Shown here: piece by piece, positions 1-5,754 of the stretch
Numbering within the stretch: position 1 is the first letter of the stretch
Layout of the letters: every line of letters starts with the position of its first letter
Source of the DNA: Lachnoclostridium sp. UBA3775
GTDB lineage: Bacteria > Bacillota > Clostridia > Lachnospirales > Lachnospiraceae
Reading direction: 5' to 3'
NCBI GenBank assembly: GCA_002369525.1
Contig: DFFN01000105.1
Location: 1-11,756, forward strand
DNA length: 11,756 bases
Position numbers and translations under genes: made by a program
Notes under the pieces: generated by a model
What the model was told of the DNA's origin: nothing
The model's database searches: none
Seen by the model: the letters and a program-made list of their open reading frames with translations, nothing else

Positions 1-74
1 GAATTCATGAACCCGCACAAATCCAACCTATTTAGTTCATTTTTACGGAACTCATTTACGAGTTTCGCAATCAC
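1..74 (-). CDS. possible 5' end of a further gene running off the left edge
   Basis: A reading frame starting at a GTG at 72-74 stays open to the window edge (24 residues beginning VIAKLVNEFRKNE). It lies 19 nt downstream of the lipoprotein stop and on the same strand, so it could be the next gene of the operon. The ribosome binding site is poor (only AAGAAA upstream) and the stretch is too short to judge. It may simply be an intergenic open frame. I do not recognise it. Confidence 0.15.
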   Translation of the reverse strand, partial: MIAKLVNEFRKNELNRLDLCGFMN

Positions 75-93
75 CTATTTCTTAGAATTCACA

Positions 94-996
94 TTATTCC
101 CCTCGTTTTATTGTTCCAATAACCGTTTGAATAAAAATCAGCCCTTCACTATTCTTATCTGCCGGTTCGAATCCTATTCTGTAGCTTTTTCCTTCTTCTA
201 CCGTTCCCCTTTCAAGAACTATCTCAATTTCCATCCCTTCTTTAATCCATGAGCATTCATTTTTCTCAATTTTCTCCAAAGTACAGCTGTAATTGTTTCC
301 GTCATGATATATCCCTTCGGAAATCAAACGATTGATTCTTACAACTGCTATTACATCTGCCTCTGCCTGCATCTGTTCTTCTACATTTTCATATGTTTTT
401 GGTTCGGGTAAAATATCATGTTGTACCGATGAGTAATACTTTTTTATATCTTCTTCAAGTTCACTCTCATCCGTGTAATTCATCTTCTTACCATTGATCA
501 CATATTTATTTTCTTTAGGAACAATCATTATATCCGCAGCCTGCTGATATCTGTCATGTGCATAAAATGTCATTTGGAACCGTTCCAAAATAAGAATATA
601 TTCCATTCCTTTCGTATACTTTTCTTCTCCAGAAACAAATGTATAGTTTGTCCCGTTAACTCTAACATTTCCGGGTATTGTAAAAAGATAGATTTCGTCA
701 TCATGGAGCTGACCACATATTACCTTTTTAACTTTAAACTTAAATTCAGTATATTTTTCACCCGGAATAACATTTTCATACTCTGCAAGCACGCATACAT
801 CACTATTTCGGCAAACATCTTCAAAGCTCAGATTCATGAGTTCATAATCATTCGAAGTAGCAATTGCTGTTGATTCTATTTTCGAACCAGAAGAACTCTC
901 TTTTTCTGATTCTACCGATTCCTCTTTCGTTTTCTTTCCACAGGATACTGTCATTAGCAATACTAACGCCAAAACCAATAATATCTTTTTCTTCAT
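94..996 (-). CDS. lipoprotein of unknown function with two similar beta-rich halves
   Basis: 300-residue predicted lipoprotein, exported and anchored to the outer face of the membrane. The start MKKKILLVLALVLLMTVSC gives a short basic n-region, a hydrophobic core and a lipobox with the lipidated cysteine at residue 19. A Ser/Glu/Lys-rich spacer (about 20-45) follows. The rest shows two related halves: one begins near SDVCVLAEYENV and contains KGMEYILILERF, the other begins near ADVIAVVRINRLI and contains KEGMEIEIVLERG and GKSYRIGF. That suggests an internally duplicated small beta domain. The start is supported by GGGAGG just upstream of the ATG. It lies 16 nt downstream of the metalloprotease gene and is probably co-transcribed with agrB-agrD, making it a candidate quorum-regulated surface protein. 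No enzymatic motif is visible. Gene reality is near certain; function is unknown. Confidence 0.9.
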   Translation of the reverse strand: MKKKILLVLALVLLMTVSCGKKTKEESVESEKESSSGSKIESTAIATSNDYELMNLSFEDVCRNSDVCVLAEYENVIPGEKYTEFKFKVKKVICGQLHDDEIYLFTIPGNVRVNGTNYTFVSGEEKYTKGMEYILILERFQMTFYAHDRYQQAADIMIVPKENKYVINGKKMNYTDESELEEDIKKYYSSVQHDILPEPKTYENVEEQMQAEADVIAVVRINRLISEGIYHDGNNYSCTLEKIEKNECSWIKEGMEIEIVLERGTVEEGKSYRIGFEPADKNSEGLIFIQTVIGTIKRGE

Positions 997-1012
997 TTCT
1001 TTATACCTCCCA

Positions 1013-1651
1013 TCAATATACTTGGCTTAAATGATTTTTATCTCTAAAAGTTAATGTATATGTATATGCTTCATATGCATACATTACATCAGAAGAAACT
1101 GTAGAATGTCCACACCATCCCAGTGCATGTCCCAATTCATGAACGCATGTCTCTCTTTGATGAGTTTCGGTATTTCCAACATCCGCCACATAACCAGTCG
1201 CAGAATAATATTTTCTAAGCCATTTTGTCATCCCCATATAAAACAGTTGCGTCAAATTCGTACTGAAAGTATATTCGGTTCTGCCATTAGTTCCCGAAAC
1301 ATATGTAATTTTTCCGGTTGCATTAATCTGTGCAGGTGTTCCCCCATAAAACCTTATATCCGAATTACTGTATGCACTAGTCGAGCTATATGGAACACTT
1401 GTACTCAAGGCCGATGCCCATTGAGTACATCCATTCACCATGCCATCATAAAAAACAAATGAAGTATTACTATTAAGTTTCTTCACATAGACAGTAGGAA
1501 CACCATTTTCTCAAACTCCCACATACTGACTGTCACTAAACCAGTAATTCACCAGTATTCCAGATGCTTTAGCAGTATCAACAAAGTGCATTCCACCTAA
1601 GAACGAAAGTGCCAAAATGAAGCAAATCAGTTTTTTAATAGTTTTGTTCAT
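1013..1651 (-). pseudogene. secreted metzincin-type zinc metalloprotease, interrupted by an in-frame TGA
   Basis: One 212-residue frame read from ATG 1651, broken only by a TGA at codon 47 (1511-1513). The frame before and after the stop is identical. Residues 1-30 (MNKTIKKLICFILALSFLGG...) form a Sec signal peptide with likely cleavage after the Ala-Lys-Ala around 30. Near the C terminus is HELGHALGWCGH (about 171-182), the full metzincin zinc signature HExxHxxGxxGH with three His ligands and catalytic Glu, followed by SSDVMY, a good Met-turn. The family is small secreted M10/M12-like endopeptidases. The start is set by GGAGG at 1659-1663 and by the ATGA overlap with the agrD stop, implying translational coupling. 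Without readthrough only a 46-residue secreted peptide is made; a GTG at 1484-1486 could restart translation but would lack a signal peptide. Conserved catalytic motifs suggest a recent nonsense change or a sequence error. Confidence 0.75.
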
Positions 1652-1797
1652 CTCTGTTCCTCCATGCTTATCTTCAGTTCTTCCGGCATTTCTACCTCCC
1701 CGAAAAGTAATACACACTCATTTACATTGACATCCCAATCAAAGATATCATCAAGAAGCTGTTCCATTTTTCTAGTTATTTTTTCTTTTGCAGACAT
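1648..1797 (-). CDS. agrD: AgrD-type autoinducing peptide precursor
   Basis: 49-residue open frame, ATG at 1795-1797, with a strong ribosome binding site (GGAGG at 1807-1811, 9-nt spacing). It sits directly after agrB, overlapping its 3' end by 26 nt, and ends with TGA overlapping the next ATG (ATGA). The layout matches AgrD: a charged, probably amphipathic leader (MSAKEKITRKMEQLLDDIF), a core with the only cysteine (Cys28, VNECVLLF), and an acidic tail GEVEMPEELKISMEEQR. The tail matches the staphylococcal pattern EVEVPKEL after the ring residues, and VNECVLLF resembles the core VNACSSLF of S. aureus AgrD-II. By analogy AgrB would cut after Phe32 and close a five-residue thiolactone Cys-Val-Leu-Leu-Phe. 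The leader-side cleavage, hence exocyclic tail length, cannot be read from sequence. Confidence 0.88.
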   Translation of the reverse strand: MSAKEKITRKMEQLLDDIFDWDVNVNECVLLFGEVEMPEELKISMEEQR

Positions 1798-2347
1798 GTC
1801 TTCTGCCCTCCTCAAATATTATTCCCAAAAGTTGAAAAAGAAGAATACCTGCTCCTATAGAATAATATTTTTTCGAAAGTCTGTCGAGTATCAACATTAA
1901 TAGCAAAACAAACAAACCCGCTTTTATTCTTCGCATATATTTCCCTTTTCTATCAGGCGTAATTCTGTTTTCAGAGCTCACAGTACCAAATATTGCAACC
2001 AAAAATATCCATTCCAAATAAACAAGTACAAGACATTTCGTTCTCACGCTTTCAAAAGCCACAGAAAAAACGAAACAAAAAAAAGATAAAGATAAACATC
2101 CTAAATACGTTTTGGCATGTAATCCGCCAATAAACCTTCGTGTATACGCCAACACCAAGATAATAAACAAATACTCTTTTACCTTTCCCAAGAGTATAGC
2201 TCCCCAAGCAATAATCAAAAGTTTAGAAAATTCAGATATCAAGACCTCGGAAATGTACTTAATCTTAATATATCGAATTTCTTCCCTTTTTTCTGCTCCC
2301 ACAATATAATCTGCAACATTTGCTGCTAATCTGGAAATCAGTATCAT
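1772..2347 (-). CDS. agrB: AgrB-type accessory gene regulator membrane peptidase
   Basis: 191-residue integral membrane cysteine endopeptidase of the AgrB family. These proteins remove the C-terminal tail of AgrD and form the thiolactone ring of the signal peptide. The signature TRRFIGGLHAKTYLGC is present, with catalytic His77 and Cys84 at the same spacing and the same residue numbers as in S. aureus AgrB. Several hydrophobic segments (about 43-66, 84-100, 107-122, 143-156, 163-177) fit the expected multi-pass topology, and a basic C terminus ends in KRKNN. Length is normal for the family. The start has GGAG at 2355-2358, 7 nt from the ATG. The agrD coding region begins inside its last codons. 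An AgrA-like site and a -35/-10 pair lie just upstream, so positive autoregulation is likely. Confidence 0.95.
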   Translation of the reverse strand: MILISRLAANVADYIVGAEKREEIRYIKIKYISEVLISEFSKLLIIAWGAILLGKVKEYLFIILVLAYTRRFIGGLHAKTYLGCLSLSFFCFVFSVAFESVRTKCLVLVYLEWIFLVAIFGTVSSENRITPDRKGKYMRRIKAGLFVLLLMLILDRLSKKYYSIGAGILLFQLLGIIFEEGRRHVCKRKNN

Positions 2348-2374
2348 AGCCTTTCTCCGCCTTTTGGTATTTTA

Positions 2375-2402
2375 AGTTTATCATAATTACCGAAGAAGTC
2401 AA
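2375..2402 (-). promoter_or_regulatory. predicted promoter of the agrB-agrD-protease-lipoprotein operon
   Basis: On the minus strand TTGACT (2402-2397) is followed after 16 nt by TAAACT (2380-2375), about 28 nt from the agrB start. The -35 box is good, the -10 box is weak and the spacer slightly short, which fits a promoter needing an activator. The repeats at 2412-2441 end 9 bp upstream of the -35 box. Confidence 0.5.
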
Positions 2403-2411
2403 GCAGCCTGC

Positions 2412-2441
2412 TGTCATGAACCGCCCATATCGTGACGTGAA
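2412..2441. promoter_or_regulatory. candidate AgrA/LytTR operator: two 9-bp direct repeats, 12-bp spacer
   Basis: Plus-strand TGTCATGAA (2412-2420) and TGACGTGAA (2433-2441) agree at 7 of 9 positions and are separated by exactly 12 bp, a 21-bp period placing both on one face of the helix. LytTR regulators such as AgrA are known to bind paired 9-bp direct repeats with 12-bp spacing next to -35 boxes. The element lies 9 bp upstream of the agrB -35 and 21 bp upstream of the agrA -35. The sequence does not match the staphylococcal consensus closely, so identity rests on geometry and position. Confidence 0.5.
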
Positions 2442-2462
2442 ATTATAAAATTTTCATAAATA

Positions 2463-2491
2463 TTGATTTTTACCTTAATTAGTGTTATATT
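2463..2491 (+). promoter_or_regulatory. predicted promoter of the response regulator-kinase operon
   Basis: TTGATT (2463-2468), a 17-bp spacer, then TATATT (2486-2491) with a TG at 2483-2484 giving an extended -10. Transcription would start near 2498, leaving about 28 nt of leader before the ATG at 2526. It is a better sigma-A match than the opposing agrB promoter, fitting basal expression of the sensing genes. Confidence 0.65.
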
Positions 2492-2525
2492 GTTATCAAA
2501 ATATTAATGTATTGTGGTGAAAAAA

Positions 2526-3230
2526 ATGAACAATATTTTTATACTTGAAGACAACGTAAAAACACTTGAATTTCTTTGCGACCTGATCAAAGAGAAAAGA
2601 ACTCAGGAAAAAGTCTTTTGTTTTAGCGATATTGAATCTGGCTATGCAGCACTAAAAAGCACTAAAATATTCAACATTTTTTTCCTGGATATTTCACTTG
2701 AAAGCAAGCTGAAAGATAATTGTGGATATGATTTTGCGCGCCTAATAAGAGAGATGCCTCAATACACGGACACTCCAATAATTTTCATTACCGGTTATGA
2801 TTATCCAATTCCTGAAGCGATCAATGATATACATTGCTTCCGCTTTTTAAAAAAGCCCATATCAAAAGACATCTTTTTGGCCGCTTACGATGCTGCTCTG
2901 ACGAACAGAGTACTACCTTCCAAAATCACTATCCGACTTGATAATGGGACGCTTAAAACACTTAAAATATCTGATATATTTTACATAACAAGTGAGGGAC
3001 ATATTCAGACCTATCATACTGCAAGCGGAGTTATTATGGGTGTACGTTCTTCTCTCGAAAATCTCCAGAAAAGCAATCCAGACACGTTCATTTTCAGTTC
3101 CAGAAACACATTGATAAATAAAGAACATGTTTCATATTTTGATAAATATAAAAACATCGTTTCAGTTAAAGACACTGCCCTCAAAGTTGGTAACAGTTAT
3201 AAACCATTGATAAAGGAGATATTCTCATGA
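2526..3230 (+). CDS. AgrA-like response regulator (REC + LytTR DNA-binding domain)
   Basis: 234-residue cytoplasmic two-component response regulator. Residues 1-125 are a receiver domain: acidic pair Glu8-Asp9, phospho-acceptor Asp55 in FFLDISL, the FITG segment and the conserved Lys in FLKKP. Residues about 131-234 are a LytTR domain beginning KITIRLDNGTLKTLKISDIFYI, the beta-type DNA-binding fold of AgrA, ComE and VirR. I chose ATG 2526 because GGTGA ends 5 nt before it and the protein then begins MNNIFILEDN like AgrA; a GTG at 2514 in the same frame is possible but would use that ribosome site as coding sequence. It overlaps the downstream kinase by 4 nt. Divergence from agrB and the 9-bp repeat pair between them suggest it controls agrB transcription. 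Confidence 0.93.
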   Translation: MNNIFILEDNVKTLEFLCDLIKEKRTQEKVFCFSDIESGYAALKSTKIFNIFFLDISLESKLKDNCGYDFARLIREMPQYTDTPIIFITGYDYPIPEAINDIHCFRFLKKPISKDIFLAAYDAALTNRVLPSKITIRLDNGTLKTLKISDIFYITSEGHIQTYHTASGVIMGVRSSLENLQKSNPDTFIFSSRNTLINKEHVSYFDKYKNIVSVKDTALKVGNSYKPLIKEIFS

Positions 3231-4561
3231 TGGAATTTGTCAGCAGTCTGATAAGTAATTTAGTTGAAGAGATTATGTTTGCACTTATTTGTATCTGCAT
3301 GAGCAAACCGCTTTATACTAAGATAAATATAAAAAAATTACTTATAGCAACGTTGCTGTTTTTTCCTATCATACTGTTGGACATAACAATAAACAACAAT
3401 ATCGTTTTCTCATTACTGGGTTTGATTCTAAAATTCTTACCAATTTATGTCATTCTCGGCATATCCCTTTCCGACACAATCATGCTGTATACATTATCAT
3501 ATATAGTTATATTCATTTCCGAAATTCCTGTAGCCTTACTGACTTTTCCGTTAAACAAAACACTTTCTCACGATGCATATAATATTGTCGGAAGTATTAT
3601 CACGCTCTTAATCATCCTGCTTGTATATAAACATATTCCGCTGAACAGAATATATAAAACATTCCGCGAAGAATATCCTTCAACACTTCTGATTTTGGTA
3701 AACATAGTGTTTCTGATTCTTTTCATAAGTATACTCTTCCGATCGAAACCAGAAAGTTTTTATATGTCGGCCCTGATTGTAATAATTGTCTACATCATCA
3801 TTATTGCCATCAATATCGAACTATCAGTTACCAGGGCGAGGATTATCAGCCAAAGAAATGAACTTGATGCCCAGAATGAGAAAATCATGACCTATGAGGC
3901 CTATCTCCCGGCAATTTCCGAACTGATAAATGATGTCAGGGAGCGTCAGCATAATTATAACGACAAATTACAGGGCATTTATGCGCTTTCGGTAACACAT
4001 AGCGACTATGATTCACTTCGGGATGCACTTCAAAAAGAATGTGCTGCCATCAGCCTCCCTTCTGAATCTTCCATGTTATTACGCCTTGATTTAAAAGTAC
4101 TGGCAGCATTCCTTTTCAGTAAAAGCAAACAGGCCGCTCAAGACAATAAAACCCTTTCTATTTCTATGCCTTCACCCTCATATTCTTCTTCGGTACCTGA
4201 ATATATTCTGGTAGAAATGCTTGGAATACTTATTAACAATGCATTGGAGGCAACTCCGGATGGCGAAACCGTTTATTTAAAGCTTGACTGCGGCGGTGGA
4301 ACTTTTGGAGTTGAAATAAAAAATCCGGGCACGCCTTTTACTGAAAAGCAGAAAAAGGACATTTTCGTGCCCGGCTACACAACAAAAACAAATGACAGAA
4401 AAACGGTTCTCAACATGCCCGAAATCAATAATATTCCACGTGGCTATGGACTTTCAGGTCTAAAAAAGCTTACCGAAAAATACGATTGTGATCTTATTGT
4501 CACAGACGAGGAAACCGAGAATGGCTCTTTCATTGTTTTCAGACTTATCACAAATGCCTGA
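3227..4561 (+). CDS. AgrC-like GHKL sensor histidine kinase
   Basis: 444-residue membrane sensor kinase, the probable receptor for the cyclic peptide. Residues 1-200 contain six or seven hydrophobic segments (about 9-26, 36-53, 57-80, 82-107, 117-135, 152-171, 179-200), the usual AgrC sensing region without a large extracellular domain. A linker helix (200-235) leads to the dimerisation segment RERQHNYNDKLQGI, with His242 as likely phosphorylated residue and the Asn that follows in HPK10 kinases. The ATP-binding domain has the N box LINNALEA (Asn337/338), a PGYTTK segment (about 382-387) and the G box GYGLSGLKKL (407-416). GGAG 8 nt before ATG 3227 sets the start; ATG 3230 is an alternative. 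ATGA overlap with the regulator gene implies coupled translation. No terminator is visible after the stop. Confidence 0.93.
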   Translation: MMEFVSSLISNLVEEIMFALICICMSKPLYTKINIKKLLIATLLFFPIILLDITINNNIVFSLLGLILKFLPIYVILGISLSDTIMLYTLSYIVIFISEIPVALLTFPLNKTLSHDAYNIVGSIITLLIILLVYKHIPLNRIYKTFREEYPSTLLILVNIVFLILFISILFRSKPESFYMSALIVIIVYIIIIAINIELSVTRARIISQRNELDAQNEKIMTYEAYLPAISELINDVRERQHNYNDKLQGIYALSVTHSDYDSLRDALQKECAAISLPSESSMLLRLDLKVLAAFLFSKSKQAAQDNKTLSISMPSPSYSSSVPEYILVEMLGILINNALEATPDGETVYLKLDCGGGTFGVEIKNPGTPFTEKQKKDIFVPGYTTKTNDRKTVLNMPEINNIPRGYGLSGLKKLTEKYDCDLIVTDEETENGSFIVFRLITNA

Positions 4562-4605
4562 TTCCTGTATCCCCCCTGGCATCAATTTTGTTATTATTGT
4601 AATAG

Positions 4606-4764
4606 TTATCTTTCCGGGCAAAGCGCATAGACTTCATCCGGAGTACCCGCGCTGTAGGTCCCGACACCCGGAATTACATGAAATGCTATCCTTTTATCAC
4701 TGCCTCCGCATGAAACAAGCAGAAACATTGTCATAACCAATACTAAAAATATATGTTTTTTATT
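4606..4764 (-). pseudogene. degenerate small lipoprotein gene or remnant
   Basis: A minus-strand frame reads KKHIFLVLVMTMFLLVSCGG and continues about 33 residues to a TAA at 4606-4608, ending PDEVYALCPER. The first part is a convincing lipoprotein signal with lipobox VSC, but the codon where the initiating Met should be is AAT and there is no upstream start. An internal ATG at 4732-4734 would give 42 residues with no basic n-region and no ribosome binding site. The fragment also overlaps the promoter of the next plus-strand gene. Most likely a decayed lipoprotein gene missing its start and most of its body; a chance frame cannot be excluded. The remaining 4562-4788 gap shows no clear terminator. 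Confidence 0.35.
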
Positions 4765-4773
4765 TTCTTTTGG

Positions 4774-4782
4774 TGTTATAAT
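4774..4782 (+). promoter_or_regulatory. extended -10 promoter of the PflX-type radical SAM gene
   Basis: TGTTATAAT at 4774-4782 is a perfect extended -10 element. No good -35 is seen 17 nt upstream. The ATG of the gene begins only 6 nt after the hexamer, so the expected start of transcription falls at or next to the A of the ATG. Confidence 0.6.
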
Positions 4783-4788
4783 AAAAAT

Positions 4789-5754
4789 ATGAGAACATTA
4801 TCTTCCACTCTATCACAACCGACTGATTCATGCAAGCTCTGTCCGAGAAATTGCGGTATAAGCAGAAAAGAAGGCAAAACCGGATTCTGCGGAAGTACCT
4901 CAGATATCAGTATTGCAAGGGCAGCCCTGCACATGTGGGAGGAGCCATGTATTTCAGGTCTTGAGGGCTCCGGAACCGTGTTTTTTACAGGCTGCAGCCT
5001 TCGCTGTGTTTACTGCCAGAACAACCGCATTTCGGGAAGTTTTTCCGCTCCGTACAGTGAAGCATCAGCAGAGAAAACAGTTACGATCCCCGAGCTGTCG
5101 GATATCTTTCTTTCCCTGCAGGCTCAGGGTGCCAACAACATAAACCTCGTTACTCCCGATCATTTCATGCCGGATATCGATACCGCGCTTGATATTGCCA
5201 GAAAAAAAGGCCTCTTGCTTCCTGTTGTCTGCAACTGCAGCGGTTATGAGAGTGTTGACAGCCTCAGGAAGTATTATAAGAATGTAGATATTTTTCTCAC
5301 GGATTTCAAATATATGGATGCAGAACTTGCAGGGAGGCTTTCAAAGGCCCCTGACTATCCTGAAGTTGCAAAGAAGGCTCTTTCGGAAATGTTTAAGCTT
5401 GTGGGAGAGCCTGTCTTTTCTGACAGACCCTCCGGAACCGACAATATTAATATAATGAAGAAAGGGATTATCGTACGGCATCTCGTACTGCCGGGACATA
5501 AGAAAAATTCAAAGGAAGTCATTAAATATATTGCAGAAAACTATGGTGATAAAGTGTATCTGTCCGTCATGAACCAGTATACTCCGCCGGCCTATCTTTT
5601 TGAAATGCCCGAGTTTAAGGACATCGCCAGAAAGGTCACAAAACGTGAATATACCGAGGTAGTGGACTTTGCCCTCTCCCTCGGTATAGAAAATGCTTTT
5701 ATTCAGGAAGGTCAAACCGCCTCCGAGAGTTTTATTCCCGATTTCGGTATGTGA
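4789..5754 (+). CDS. PflX-type radical SAM protein (pyruvate formate-lyase-activating enzyme homologue)
   Basis: 321-residue cytoplasmic radical SAM iron-sulfur protein of the PflX/COG1313 type, related to pyruvate formate-lyase activase but of unknown substrate. CSLRCVYCQN carries the CxxxCxxC motif (Cys69, Cys73, Cys76) that binds the [4Fe-4S] cluster used to cleave S-adenosylmethionine. An additional N-terminal cysteine group CKLCPRNC plus GFC (about 15-34) is typical of this subfamily. Downstream are the conserved NLVTPDHF, TDFKY and RHLVLPGH segments. ATG 4789 is preferred over an in-frame ATG at 4753 because homologues begin a few residues before CxLCPRxC and because the -10 box lies between the two. 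There is no clear ribosome binding site. Its stop abuts the stop of the convergent DHHW gene with no spacer. It is the only plus-strand gene in this part of the window. Confidence 0.9.
   Translation: MRTLSSTLSQPTDSCKLCPRNCGISRKEGKTGFCGSTSDISIARAALHMWEEPCISGLEGSGTVFFTGCSLRCVYCQNNRISGSFSAPYSEASAEKTVTIPELSDIFLSLQAQGANNINLVTPDHFMPDIDTALDIARKKGLLLPVVCNCSGYESVDSLRKYYKNVDIFLTDFKYMDAELAGRLSKAPDYPEVAKKALSEMFKLVGEPVFSDRPSGTDNINIMKKGIIVRHLVLPGHKKNSKEVIKYIAENYGDKVYLSVMNQYTPPAYLFEMPEFKDIARKVTKREYTEVVDFALSLGIENAFIQEGQTASESFIPDFGM

Noticed and set aside
1..6. Window begins exactly with an EcoRI site (GAATTC), with another at 87-92
   Set aside because: Possibly a cloning or slicing coincidence; no biological meaning can be assigned.
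1511..1513. Selenocysteine insertion at the in-frame TGA
   Set aside because: The codon is not at a catalytic position, no stable hairpin is apparent just downstream in the message, and metzincins do not use selenocysteine.
4753..4788. Upstream ATG 4753 as start of the PflX-type gene
   Set aside because: It adds a Phe-rich segment encoded by the promoter region and precedes the -10 box; family members start close to CxLCPRxC.
4562..4788. Terminator after the sensor kinase gene
   Set aside because: No GC-rich hairpin followed by a T run was found in this gap.
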